Of a stretch of 64,000 nt of DNA, positions 1-10,125 are shown one piece after another. The notes under the pieces are model-generated. The model was not told the origin of the DNA, did not search any database, and saw only the letters and a program-made list of their open reading frames with translations. Where the stretch lies: positions 1-64,000 of the forward strand of contig JAPLEO010000134.1 of assembly GCA_026391125.1 (NCBI GenBank), in the 5' to 3' direction. The DNA is from Bacteroidota bacterium (GTDB lineage Bacteria; Bacteroidota; Bacteroidia; Chitinophagales; Chitinophagaceae). A program made the translations under genes and the position numbers. How positions within the stretch are numbered: position 1 is the first letter of the stretch; each line of letters starts with the position of its first letter.

Positions 1-12
1 CGGCCCACACCA

Positions 13-40
13 CAAACCCCAATAGAAATGTTGGGGTTTG
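13..40. terminator. Rho-independent-like hairpin downstream of the leftmost toxin gene
   Basis: Perfect 10-bp inverted repeat, CAAACCCCAA (13-22) and TTGGGGTTTG (31-40), with an 8-nt loop. It lies just beyond the stop codon of the minus-strand nucleotidyltransferase gene, whose 3' end is at 45. The stem has four consecutive G:C pairs. The T-rich tail is clearer on the plus strand (41-47), so it could serve a plus-strand gene outside the window, or both directions. Confidence 0.6.
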
Positions 41-44
41 TATT

Positions 45-725
45 TTATGGATTTACAAATTCTTTTAGTCTCTCTAAAATATAATTCGTTGCGGGAGTAG
101 TGCCATAACCTGCATGTGCATTTACCCATTCTTCAAAATGTATAGTACTCAACATCTCTTGGAATGTATGCTTTAAATATTGCCGAACCTCTTCTTCTGC
201 CCTTTCCATTTCTTCCCAAATCACACTATTGTTTTCTAGAACAAAAATGATGTCTTCAAAATCTGTACTTGTTCTTCCGTCATTTGCACCACGGCTTTTA
301 AAAGCTTCAAGTTTAGACGCGATAAAAAAAGGTGATTGAAAAATGCGGATATTACCATCACCAATATCATAGCTAATAGCGCTTGAAAACCCTGCAGAAT
401 ACCAACGATTAGAAAACCCTATTACTTCTTTATAGGTAGGCATTATATCTACTGTGATCCCGTTGATTGTATAGCGACAAATTACTCTAGATTCTTGTTC
501 GTTTACAAATCCCAATTTTCTTAGGCGCTCTTCAATTAGCGCATAATCTTTGTAGGCCCACAATTCAATCACCACATCAATATCATCGGTTGGTCGCACA
601 TCTTCTGTTCTTCTATCCGTGTATAAAGAAACGGTTGCTCCACCAACAAAGACTACATCATCTTTTAAATCTCCCAGCGCATTCCGAACAGCCCTAATCC
701 TTGTTATATTCTCTTGATGGCTCAT
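45..725 (-). CDS. AbiEii-like nucleotidyltransferase, putative toxin of a TA pair
   Basis: 226-aa nucleotidyltransferase-fold protein. The minimal NTase signature is visible: VGG at residues 27-29, the acidic pair in TDDIDVVIE (Asp48/Asp50), and the third acidic residue in TVDIMP (Asp93). A later ASKLEAFKSR...DFEDI stretch resembles the C-terminal part of AbiEii/DUF1814 proteins. Known AbiEii-type toxins transfer nucleotides to tRNA or other targets; the substrate here is unknown. It is the downstream gene of a two-gene operon: its start overlaps the end of the 694-1236 gene by 32 nt, the tight coupling expected of a TA module. No signal peptide or membrane segment is seen, so it should be cytoplasmic. 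The catalytic residues look intact. The fold call is firm; the toxin role rests on context. Confidence 0.75.
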   Translation of the reverse strand: MSHQENITRIRAVRNALGDLKDDVVFVGGATVSLYTDRRTEDVRPTDDIDVVIELWAYKDYALIEERLRKLGFVNEQESRVICRYTINGITVDIMPTYKEVIGFSNRWYSAGFSSAISYDIGDGNIRIFQSPFFIASKLEAFKSRGANDGRTSTDFEDIIFVLENNSVIWEEMERAEEEVRQYLKHTFQEMLSTIHFEEWVNAHAGYGTTPATNYILERLKEFVNP

Positions 726-1236
726 TTAATAGTAAATTTGATAGGTAATCAAAAGCAAATTTTTTCTCCCGAACTTTTCCCACACGAATTGCATCCAACA
801 TTGCTAAAGCATCATATAGTTTCGGATCTTCTTTAGCAGCTTTTACTTGATTTGGATATAATGGTTCAATAGCTTGTCCGTAATCATTCCCTTCAAAGTC
901 TGGCCAAACATAAGCAGTGGAACTAATTACATGGTTCTTTAATAAAGGGTGACTATGGGCGGTAGCCATACCTCTTGTAAGGGGCCCTGGAGACTGAGGA
1001 AAAACATATGAAAATCCAAATTTAAGGAACTCAGAAAGTGAAACACGATGCACTTTTTTGCGGGTAGGATCAACTAGTCCAGCAAAACTACTCCTATGTA
1101 GCGATTCTGAAACTTCCGCCCCGCTTATATAAAGGGAGCGTGCAAGGTCTTGGAACTGCCACTCCTGGCTCCCTAGAACCACTATTTTTAGTAGTATCAC
1201 TATGTCTTGGGGTCGCATACCCTTGTGTTGTCTCAT
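694..1236 (-). CDS. Winged-helix-like partner (putative antitoxin) of the NTase
   Basis: 180-aa protein starting at ATG 1236 (MRQHKGMRPQDIVILLKI). A TTG at 1263 would add nine residues, but it lies upstream of the -7 promoter element, so I reject it. The first ~70 residues read as a helix-turn-helix or winged helix: QDLARSLYISGAEVSESLHR looks like helix, turn and recognition helix, followed by LVDPTRKKVHRVSL as a possible wing. The rest (FPQSPGPLTRGMATAHSHPLL, YVWPDFEGNDYGQ) has no domain I can name. It overlaps the downstream nucleotidyltransferase gene by 32 nt and sits behind a palindromic operator, so it is probably an autorepressing antitoxin. Function is inferred from position and the HTH-like segment. 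Confidence 0.6.
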   Translation of the reverse strand: MRQHKGMRPQDIVILLKIVVLGSQEWQFQDLARSLYISGAEVSESLHRSSFAGLVDPTRKKVHRVSLSEFLKFGFSYVFPQSPGPLTRGMATAHSHPLLKNHVISSTAYVWPDFEGNDYGQAIEPLYPNQVKAAKEDPKLYDALAMLDAIRVGKVREKKFAFDYLSNLLLNEPSREYNKD

Positions 1237-1240
1237 GAGA

Positions 1241-1270
1241 CAAAAGTAATAATCATTTCTCAATTTGCAA
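1241..1270 (-). promoter_or_regulatory. Bacteroidota-type promoter of the NTase TA operon
   Basis: Read on the minus strand: TTG (1270-1268), 19-nt spacer, TACTTTTG (1248-1241), an exact TAnnTTTG match at the expected spacing. The start codon ATG (1236-1234) begins only four bases after the -7 box, so transcription should start at or within a base or two of the ATG. The mRNA is therefore predicted to be leaderless. Confidence 0.7.
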
Positions 1271-1286
1271 AATGCGAATTGAGAAA
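1256..1286. promoter_or_regulatory. 31-bp near-perfect palindrome, probable operator of the NTase TA operon
   Basis: Arms TTTCTCAATTTGCA (1256-1269) and TGCGAATTGAGAAA (1273-1286) pair with one mismatch around a 3-nt centre. The palindrome covers the -33 TTG and most of the spacer, so a bound dimer would block RNA polymerase. The adjacent winged-helix-like protein is the natural candidate ligand. Confidence 0.7.
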
Positions 1287-1445
1287 TGTAGGGTAATTTT
1301 GGTCAGATGTAATCGCAAAAGACTGAATATCCTTCATTTGGTGAAGTTTGAAATCTACTTTTCATCGCCTACCCCACCAAACCTGCTAGCTCCGACAGTT
1401 CTGTTTTAGTCTATAAAGATTACTTTAAGAGAGCCTCAAATTAGT

Positions 1446-2279
1446 TTAGATCCCCACCAACTTACTATAAATTTGATTGAAATATGCTGCATTTGGTTGT
1501 GGATCTGTTGGTAATGGATCTTCAAGCCAATTTGGACTAACCATATTGTGATCCTGTCCGTCTCCATTCCAGCACCAGCCTAAAACGGTCATTCCTTTTG
1601 ATTTGGCATATTTGACACAATCTGCCCAATCGCAATGTCCTGTTCCGGGTTGATTTTCTATGGGACCAAACTCACCTACTATACAAGGCTTCCCAGTGTG
1701 AAGCATCCTTCTAATATCTTGTCGACTAAATGTTGCAGAGCCATTCCAACTGTCTTTATAAATATGGGCTGATAGGGCAATCTTGGAATCTGTGATCATA
1801 GCAATGGCATCTGCTGCTACTCCTGCATCCTGACCCCAACCAGGTAAGTCTATGATAATATCTCCGCCATAAACGGTTCGTAATAGTTCAATGGCAGGGT
1901 TATAAGCATCTGCATATTCTGTTGAGCTTAAATTATGTGCTCCCCATTCATTCGTAAGGTTAATGATGAAATTGCCTCCTAGGGTTTGATAATTGTCTGC
2001 CCACCATTGAGCTGCCAATATGAGTTCTTGTGGGTCATTACTGCCAAGTGCATTGCTTTTATGGTAGGTGGCTATAACAAAATAACCATTGCCTTGAGCC
2101 TCTGCAATCCAAGTAGTGGCCGGGATTACCGAGTTCGGCTCTATTTCAATACGCACTGTTTTAATAGCAGGATAAGTTTTCATAAGATCCCATGCAAAGT
2201 TTACGTTACCTGCATTATAAAAGGATGGTTGAATATTTACTCCGTTGGGAAGGGCTTGGTTGTTGAGTGTTGTGGGCAT
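1446..2279 (-). CDS. GH5-like glycoside hydrolase (cellulase superfamily), no signal peptide
   Basis: 277-aa TIM-barrel glycosidase. The catalytic pair of the GH-A clan is visible: acid/base Glu111 in NLTNEWG and nucleophile Glu203 in IVGEFG, with His172 in SAHIY and a late GWCWNGDGQDH stretch. Family members hydrolyse beta-glucans or mannans. The protein starts MPTTLNNQALPNGVN with no signal peptide or lipobox, which is odd for a polysaccharidase and would leave it cytoplasmic unless the 5' end has been lost. It is short but complete for a bare catalytic domain. Its last ~90 codons recur as a truncated copy at 11491-11760. It is divergent from the T9SS propeller gene at 2434. Confidence 0.8.
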   Translation of the reverse strand: MPTTLNNQALPNGVNIQPSFYNAGNVNFAWDLMKTYPAIKTVRIEIEPNSVIPATTWIAEAQGNGYFVIATYHKSNALGSNDPQELILAAQWWADNYQTLGGNFIINLTNEWGAHNLSSTEYADAYNPAIELLRTVYGGDIIIDLPGWGQDAGVAADAIAMITDSKIALSAHIYKDSWNGSATFSRQDIRRMLHTGKPCIVGEFGPIENQPGTGHCDWADCVKYAKSKGMTVLGWCWNGDGQDHNMVSPNWLEDPLPTDPQPNAAYFNQIYSKLVGI

Positions 2280-2301
2280 GATAATTTTATATATTTAAAT
2301 A

Positions 2302-2319
2302 TACCAACTACTTGGTAGT
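2302..2319. promoter_or_regulatory. Short inverted repeat upstream of the GH5-like gene
   Basis: TACCAACTACTTGGTA forms 6-bp arms around CTAC, about 25 bp upstream of the GH5-like start and within the divergent intergenic region shared with the 2434 gene. It could be a regulator site. No exact TAnnTTTG box was found on the GH5 side. Confidence 0.3.
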
Positions 2320-2433
2320 TCTTTAATGTTAATAGTTTACGAATTTTAAATTTTATTTATATTAATAAAAGTTAATTCTTAGACTTCCCCACAAGCCTTT
2401 TTATTAGCTCATCAGCCCCTTAACTGCAACTGT

Positions 2434-5400
2434 ATGAGACGTAAAATTCTACTTGCTCTATTACTGTTATTACCCGCTGTTTTTTTTGTGAACAGAACAT
2501 TTAGTCAAGCACCTACAATATCAAGTTTTAGTCCGAGTTCAGGCTCTATTGGAACTCTTGTAACAATTACCGGAACAAATTTAAGCAACCCTTCTTCTTT
2601 TACGATTGGTGGTGTTTCTGCGATTGCTGTTTCTAATGATGGAACAACATTGGTGGGTATGATGATGCCAGGAGCAACAACGGGAAATATTTCAATTACA
2701 ACTTCAGCAGGCTCAATTACTGCAGCAAATAATTTTTCTGTAAAACCTACAGATTTTCCTTCTGTACAACAAGGAGATAAATTAATAGATACTACAAGCC
2801 CAACCAATATTGGAGCTCAGGGAACCTCAGTTGCGATAAGTGCTGATGGTAATAAGGCTGTTGTTGGTGACTTTGGCTTTAATAGCGGTTTAGGATGTGT
2901 AAGGACATATGTTCGTAATGGTTCTGCATGGTCAATAGAAAGCACATTGACTATGTCAGATACTGCAAGAATATTTTCATTCGGTTGGACACTTGCGATA
3001 AATGCAGATGGAAATACATTAGTTGTAAGTTCAATGTCGAAGGATAATTGGCAGAATAATGTCTTTGTATTTAACCATAGCAGTGGTGCATGGATTCAGG
3101 AGGGAGACAAATTAGATATTTCGGGTTCTTCTGTTCATCATGGATATCCCTTAGCTATTAGTGCGGATGGAAATACTATTCTTTCTGGTATAAATGGAAT
3201 TAATTCCGGATTTGATGTTTTTATACGCAATGGAAATATGGTCAAAGCAAACTAGTATTACTAATTTGACAGGTGGTATTTGGGCGATTGCTTTAAGTTC
3301 AGATGGAAATACAGCACTTTTAGGGACACAATCTTATGTTGGCATTTACACCTTTACTCGATCTGGTAATAATTGGATACAACAAGCAAATATTTTACCT
3401 CCTGCTAATGCTGTTGAATTTGGATGGTCATTAGATATAAGTGCCGATGGTAATACGGCTATTGTTGGTTCCATTGGAACTTATAATGGCCCTGATTCTT
3501 CATATGGAGCTGTATACTTTTATACTAGATCTGGCAATACATGGACACAACAGGGAGATAAAATTTATACTGATAATAGTGCATCTTTATTAGGGATGTC
3601 TACCTCATTAAGTGCAGATGGAAATGTTGCAGTTGTTGAAGGATTATTATGGGATATGTATCATCAACCTGCAACTGGAAAAAAAGCTGCGTGGATTTTT
3701 AATCGTATTAGTGGCGTATGGTCTGCTGTTGGTGATAAAATTACTTTAAATGAACCACAAGAGAATACTTACAAATCATTGGCTTTTAGTGCTGATGGTA
3801 ATACGGCAATCATTGGTGTTCCTGATGATGGTTTAGGAGGAGCGTTTATTTATGTCTCTGCATCTTATGGAAGTGGCTCTGGCGTTCCAGGCGGCGGTAG
3901 TGGCGGATTAGAAAGTAAGAGCCTTGGTGACGCCGTTGGAAATAGGATCTTTAATAAAGCGGTGAATAGTTTACAAGGTCCGGTTGATTATGCGAAACTT
4001 CCTGTTATTAATGGTGCGAATAAAAATAAAATGACTGGTGTTGGTACTAGTCTTAGTTTATCTGAAATATTACCTAGTCAAATCGCAGGAACTAAATACA
4101 AAGTGTTTAATTCTACTCCTGCTGATATTGCTTCTATCACCAATGCGAAGGATGTTTTATCAATTGATTTCACATTAAACGATCAAGCGAAAGCTGTTGC
4201 ATTTGGTACAAAAACGCAAGGCGAAGTGTATGATCATACCAAAGCTATTTGTGACAGACTAAAAGGTTCTGAATTAGTCAACATTGAAAATGTTGTAGTG
4301 AACAATGTTAAATTGGTTCGATACGATTTGAAGAATACCAAGGGTCAAATGGAGTATGCATTTAGTTTTGTAATTGGTGCAAAATCGGGCAGATCAAATT
4401 ATACGATCCAATCAAATTGGTTGAACAAAGATTATACAGCCGATGAAGTCATGTATAATATTCAACTCTGGGCTGAAACGCCATCACTCATCATGAACAT
4501 GGCTACTGATATGATGAACAGACTTACTGCATCTATGCCAGTGAAGGAGGTTTTGAGTACGGGCAGTATCCCTAAAACCTATGTCAGCAAAGGAAATCGT
4601 GATGCAGATAATATTGTGATGAATATTACCAATACCACTGCTGGTACCAATGGATATTTTGAAGTGAAGGTGAAAGACAATGAACAATCGAGTGGATACA
4701 ATACGAAGCAAGTTCCATTCACCATCACCACCAATGGAAAAGCTAGTGTGAAAGTTCCTGTGGGTGATTCTTACGAAGCGTCCATCAATATGTATCTGAA
4801 TAATGTGATGATCGATCAATTATTTATGACCGATGGAAACTGGGCTACCGCATCGCTTTCAAATACGAATTCAGTGAACTCGTTCAAAGTTTCTAACGAT
4901 CCTAAACGCATTGCAGATAATAAAGATGATTATCTAGTGTATAGAAATATACAAATGAAAGCTGCAGTTACAGATTATATCAGTGTCTACAAAATATTGA
5001 GAGGTGCTGGTGCAGCGCAAGACTTAACTGGTTATAAGAGTCTATTATTTAATGCCAAAACCACTGGCGTGAATATGAAAGTAATATTGGTGAAAGAAGG
5101 TATCACCAATTGGGCTGATCAATACACATTAGTTGTTCCGATGTCTGACAATGCAAAAGATGTGGTACTTAATTTGAATGATTTTGTATCAACAAGTACA
5201 AAGGATAAAATCAATCTAAACGATATCACAACCATCATATTTAGTTTGATGAATCCTTCAGGAAAGATGGTGAATGTAACAGCAGATATTTCAAATGTCG
5301 CATTTTCTAAAACAGATTTTGCTTACTTAAACAGTTTAAAATCGACTGAACTAAATGCCTATCCAAATCCATCAAACGGAAGATTCATAGCATCCTTCAA

Positions 5401-5605
5401 ATCGCCTAAAGCAGACAACCTAACATTAACGCTAAGAGATGCAGCAACAGGAATTCCAGTGTTTACAAAACTCGTGAATGCGCAAATTGGAGACAATGCA
5501 GTGCCGGTTAGTGTTGAAAGAAGAACTGGATTAAATACTTATATCCTAACCCTTGAAGGTCCAAATGTTAAGTATCAGGCGAAGAAAGTGTTTATGGATA
5601 AATAA
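2434..5605 (+). pseudogene. Frameshifted secreted TIG/beta-propeller protein with T9SS sorting domain
   Basis: Two frames together encode one protein of about 1,056 aa. Frame 1 (2434-3255) has a signal peptide (MRRKILLALLLLLPAVFFVNRTFSQ), an IPT/TIG domain (SSFSPSSGSIGTLVTITGTN, about residues 27-103) and three propeller repeats with the motif SADGN. Frame 2 continues with four more such repeats, a Gly/Ser linker (GSGSGVPGGGSGG), an unrecognised ~400-aa region, and a type A T9SS sorting domain near the end (YPNPSNGRFIASF). The repeats total seven, a complete seven-bladed propeller, only when the frames are joined. The shift is near 3238: RNGN is followed in the other frame by WSKQTS, whereas sister blades read RSGNTWTQQ, which suggests loss of two bases of a Thr codon. 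It would be an extracellular or surface protein of unknown ligand. Confidence 0.85.
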
Positions 5606-5646
5606 GGAGAATGTTGACGTCGTACTTTGATTTGTTGAATAAATAG

Positions 5647-5677
5647 TTTGCCAAATCAATAATGTTCAATAAATTTG
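5647..5677 (+). promoter_or_regulatory. Promoter of the AbiEi antitoxin gene
   Basis: TTTG (5647-5650), 19-nt spacer, TAAATTTG (5670-5677): an exact Bacteroidota -33/-7 pair. The expected transcription start (about 5682-5685) falls inside the following palindrome. Confidence 0.7.
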
Positions 5678-5700
5678 ATTGTTCATGAATCATGAACAAT
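5678..5700. promoter_or_regulatory. 23-bp perfect palindrome, probable AbiEi operator
   Basis: ATTGTTCATGA (5678-5688) and TCATGAACAAT (5690-5700) are perfect 11-bp arms around one base. Further TGTTCA-type half-sites lie at 5663-5668 and, inverted, at 5709-5716. The palindrome begins right after the -7 box, so binding would block initiation. A related pair of half-sites occurs near 10 kb. Confidence 0.7.
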
Positions 5701-5708
5701 ATATAAAA

Positions 5709-6737
5709 ATGAACAAAGAGGCGCAAAATATATTACAGAAGGGGATAAATCAGTTTACACTGGCTACTGGGATTGGCGTTAATATATTAGATAACCAACC
5801 GGAAATCAACCAATTAATGATAGCAGATGCGTGCATTGAACTAAAAGCAGGCAATCAACCCATTAGATTTTTTGTAACTATTAAAAACGAGATCAGAGAG
5901 CAAGCCGTTCCAGAATTGTTGCAACAAATGAATAAAAATACAGGCAACTGGTTATTGGTATGCCGATATATTCCTAAACCCATCAAGGAAATCCTGAAAA
6001 ACCAGGAAATTAACTATCTCGAAACTGCCGGTAATTGCTTTATTAGAAAAGAGGGTCTATACTTTTATATTAACGATAAGACTGTTACAAAGGAACGTCA
6101 ACCCAAGGATGGCAAACTATGGAAAACCGCGGGTATCAAATTTATTTTTGGCCTCCTTTTACAACCAACCCTTTTAAATGAACCCTATCGGAAGATGGCA
6201 GAAATCACCGGAGTTGCATTGGGTAATATTGGCCTATTTCTAGATGAGTTGAAAAACGAAGGGTTTTTAAAAGAAGGAATTGGGAAAGGAAATCCAATTT
6301 TGTTCCTTGAAAATCTGGAGCTATTGCGCAACAAATGGATAGTAATGTTTAACGCAGTGTTGAAACCAAAATTAAATCAGGGTCGTTTCAGGTTTGCAGA
6401 TAAACATATTTTAGATCAATGGGAACAGCTTCCCAATGCTGATTTCTTTTGGGGAGGTGAAACGGCAGGCGCAGTTTTAACCAAACACCTACATCCAGAA
6501 ATATTTACTATTTATACAAAGCAGCCTAAAATAATTATAATGAAACATTTAAAGCTGGTACCAGATCCAGCAGGAAATGTAGAAATTTTGGACGTATTTT
6601 GGCATGATCAACTAAACTATAAACAAGGGGTAGTTCCACCACTACTTGCCTATGCTGAACTGGTTAATAGCCTCGATAGCAGAAATAGAGAAACAGCAGA
6701 TAGAATAAAACAGCAATACTTTGAAACAACCCATTGA
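5709..6737 (+). CDS. AbiEi-family (AbiEi_2-like) antitoxin/transcriptional regulator
   Basis: 342 aa from ATG 5709 (MNKEAQNILQK). An in-frame ATG at 5685 lies inside the operator and would give a nearly leaderless message; it remains possible. A winged helix is suggested by the region around YRKMAEITGVALGNIGLFLDEL. The segment FFWGGETAGAVLTKHLHPEI is typical of COG4861/AbiEi_2 proteins, which are antitoxins of type IV TA systems and repress their own operon. The cognate nucleotidyltransferase should follow directly, but only fragments remain (6721-6967), so this is an orphan antitoxin. It may persist as a regulator or as protection against related toxins. The family call is good; the orphan state is inferred from the downstream remnant. 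Confidence 0.75.
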   Translation: MNKEAQNILQKGINQFTLATGIGVNILDNQPEINQLMIADACIELKAGNQPIRFFVTIKNEIREQAVPELLQQMNKNTGNWLLVCRYIPKPIKEILKNQEINYLETAGNCFIRKEGLYFYINDKTVTKERQPKDGKLWKTAGIKFIFGLLLQPTLLNEPYRKMAEITGVALGNIGLFLDELKNEGFLKEGIGKGNPILFLENLELLRNKWIVMFNAVLKPKLNQGRFRFADKHILDQWEQLPNADFFWGGETAGAVLTKHLHPEIFTIYTKQPKIIIMKHLKLVPDPAGNVEILDVFWHDQLNYKQGVVPPLLAYAELVNSLDSRNRETADRIKQQYFETTH

Positions 6738-6967
6738 CTTATTAAATCCATTAGTAGCTGAAATGCTGAAGACCATGGAAACCGTTTTTCGTGCGTTTGA
6801 AGTTATTAACTGTTCTATAAAACAACCTGTTCACGAGCAGATGAACTAAAAATTAAAATAGAAAATTCAAGTCGGATGATTTTAAAAGCCTTTTTGATTT
6901 GGATGATAAAGAACCCCCTTTAGAAGTCTTAGAACTGCATTTCCTTGCAAATCCGCATTTATTATAG
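6721..6967 (+). pseudogene. Degenerate AbiEii-type toxin gene downstream of abiEi
   Basis: Two coding fragments remain. The first starts at TTG 6721, overlapping the antitoxin stop by 17 nt as TA genes often do. It reads LKQPIDLLNPLVAEM then LKTMETVFRAFEVIN and stops at 6849. The second, in another frame (6866-6967), reads FKSDDFKSLFDLDDKEPPLE then VLELHFLANPHLL and stops. About 130 and 100 bp remain of a gene expected to be roughly 700-900 bp, and the nucleotidyltransferase core is missing. Recognition of the N-terminal fragment rests on general resemblance to toxins paired with this antitoxin family and on the overlap geometry. Confidence 0.55.
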
Positions 6968-6978
6968 TAAAATGGTGA

Positions 6979-8143
<1,165 letters not shown>

Positions 8144-8175
8144 AACATGAAAAGAAAACGCCTGTAATTTAATAT

Positions 8176-9885
8176 ATGAAGATACCAATTAATGAATTTG
8201 AATTACATATTGATGAGCCTATTCTAAAAAAGGGGCTATCCTATTTTAAAAAAGATAATGTCAAAGAAGTTATAGAAACAGCCAAGGGTGAATTTCTGGC
8301 TACTGTTATTGGGACTGAAGTATACGAAGTTTCAATGTCAATTAAAACAGAGGTCATCACAAAATTTCATTGTAACTGTCCTTACGATCAAGGAATTCTA
8401 TGCAAGCATGTGGCAGCGGTGATATTTTATTTGCAGCAGGAAAAACTGGATATAACAGTGACTGCAGTAAAATCAAAATCAACAAAAACTGTTGTCAAAA
8501 AAACCATCAAAAAGAAAACAATTCCAGAACAAGTAGCAACAATTGCAGATCAGTTAGAAAAAAAAGAGCTGGTTGATTTTATTAATTTCCTCGCAGAAAC
8601 TGATCAAAGTTTTGCGCAAACATTTATTGGATATTTTGCAAATAAGAACGAGCTTGAATCAATTGCATATTATTCAAAGCAGATAAAGGCAATTATAAAT
8701 CCTTTAGCAAATAAAAACAGATATAACTGGAAAAACATAGGATTGATAGGTAAAGCAGTTTTCGAAAAATTCAAAATTGCCACGACTCATATTAGAAAAG
8801 GAAATTACAAGACGGGCGTTTATATCTGTATTGCCATTATGGAAGAAATGGGAAAGGCCTTAGATTATTTAGATGATAGCAACGCCGATATCAGTTCTAA
8901 TGTATCAATTGCATTTGATGCCTTATTTGGGCTAAAAAAGCAACCCATACCTATTGAGCTTCGGAACGAAATTTTTGAATACGCAGTAGATGCTTATAAA
9001 AAGCAAAAATATAAGGGCTGGGATTGGCATATACAAATTTTAAAATTAGCAGCCGAATTTAAAAGGGACGACAAAGACGTTATTAGTTTAATTCAACTAA
9101 TAGACGGAGAACCTAATCATGAATACGGAACAGAAGAATTACAAATTATCCGTTTTAAACTTTTATTACATTCAGGAAGGGAGCAGGAAGCAAATAATTA
9201 TTTAGAAGCAAATTTACAAAATAAGGCTTTTAGGATCGATGCAATTAAGAGTGCCATTGTTCAGAAAAATTTCGCAAAAGCCATTAGATTAGCTGAGGAT
9301 GGCATCAAACTAGACACCAAAACAAAACCTGGATATGTAAAAATATGGTGGGAGTGGTTGTTGGAAATCTCATTAAAGCAATCGAATGTAGCGCAGATTA
9401 TTTATTATGCACGGTTGTTATTCATGGATCATTTTAGCCGGAAAGAGGAATATTACAAGATAATGAAAATGCATACTCCAAAAGACAGATGGTCAGAATT
9501 TGTAGAAACCATGATATTAGAATCAACCCAAAAGCAATTATGGGTTGATGTGCATTTTCGGGCAAATATTTTTATTTGGGAGGAACAATGGAACAGGCTT
9601 TTGAGCCTTGTAACACAAAAACCAAATTTTTCTTATTTAGAGCAATATGAGTTGCCATTATATCAACATTTTCCGGAGCAGTGGAAAAGTTTATATGCTC
9701 AATTAATCATCGATTTTTCCAAAACCGCCAACACAAGAAGTGCATATAAACAAGTATCAAAATATCTCATCAAGTTGATCAAAAAAGGAGGTGAAGAAAA
9801 CGCTCAAAAAATTGTTATTATTCTAAGAACAGTATTTAAACATCGGCCAGCACTGATTGAAGAGCTGAAAATATTCCCATTTTAA
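8176..9885 (+). CDS. SWIM zinc-finger protein
   Basis: 569-aa protein. A SWIM zinc finger lies at residues 66-78 (Cys66, Cys68, Cys76, His78; CNCPYDQGILCKH). A Lys/Thr-rich linker follows (about 95-120), then a long helical, repeat-like region (about 120-569) that resembles tetratricopeptide-like scaffolds without a clear consensus. SWIM domains bind DNA or protein. Bacterial SWIM proteins are sometimes next to SNF2 helicases or AAA proteins, and here the neighbour is the AAA_14 ATPase. No enzymatic domain is seen. It is cytoplasmic by lack of signal or membrane segments. Its role is unknown. Confidence 0.8.
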   Translation: MKIPINEFELHIDEPILKKGLSYFKKDNVKEVIETAKGEFLATVIGTEVYEVSMSIKTEVITKFHCNCPYDQGILCKHVAAVIFYLQQEKLDITVTAVKSKSTKTVVKKTIKKKTIPEQVATIADQLEKKELVDFINFLAETDQSFAQTFIGYFANKNELESIAYYSKQIKAIINPLANKNRYNWKNIGLIGKAVFEKFKIATTHIRKGNYKTGVYICIAIMEEMGKALDYLDDSNADISSNVSIAFDALFGLKKQPIPIELRNEIFEYAVDAYKKQKYKGWDWHIQILKLAAEFKRDDKDVISLIQLIDGEPNHEYGTEELQIIRFKLLLHSGREQEANNYLEANLQNKAFRIDAIKSAIVQKNFAKAIRLAEDGIKLDTKTKPGYVKIWWEWLLEISLKQSNVAQIIYYARLLFMDHFSRKEEYYKIMKMHTPKDRWSEFVETMILESTQKQLWVDVHFRANIFIWEEQWNRLLSLVTQKPNFSYLEQYELPLYQHFPEQWKSLYAQLIIDFSKTANTRSAYKQVSKYLIKLIKKGGEENAQKIVIILRTVFKHRPALIEELKIFPF

Positions 9886-9995
9886 TATTTGAACCAATAA
9901 AATCAGTAATTAATTGTCAAGTAAAATTTCCAGTCGCTCAATTATCGTTGGGAATTATTTAGTCGTTTTAAAATTGCTTCATCATTTACTAATCT

Positions 9996-10026
9996 TGTTC
10001 ATTGATATAGTTTTTTGTAATGAACA
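9996..10026. promoter_or_regulatory. Inverted TGTTCATT half-sites, possible relic operator
   Basis: TGTTCATT (9996-10003) and AATGAACA (10019-10026) are perfect 8-bp arms, 15 bp apart. They share the TGTTCAT core of the AbiEi operator at 5678-5700. With the toxin fragment ~100 bp downstream, this looks like the relic of a second, related AbiE operon. Confidence 0.4.
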
Positions 10027-10065
10027 TTTAAACCGATTGATTCCTGGATTACGCTTTTGTTCGTT

Positions 10066-10125
10066 TTGAAAGAAGAACTGGATTAAATTCTTATATCTTA
10101 ACCTTAGAAGGTTCAGGCGTTAAGT
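10066..10125 (+). pseudogene. 60-bp copy of the 3' end of the T9SS propeller gene
   Basis: By direct comparison, 10066-10125 matches 5514-5573 without gaps at 52 of 60 positions. The source encodes VERRTGLNTYILTLEG near the end of the T9SS sorting domain. Flanking sequence does not match on either side, so this is an isolated fragment. It runs directly into the toxin fragment that follows. Confidence 0.75.

Noticed and set aside
6-18. 13-bp string CACACCACAAACC shared with 10250-10262
   Set aside because: A 13-bp match is expected by chance several times in a 64-kb window, and one copy is part of the terminator stem. No flanking similarity.
1986-2318. Plus-strand open frame opposite the GH5-like gene
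   Set aside because: It is the antisense of a well-supported catalytic domain and has no protein character or promoter.
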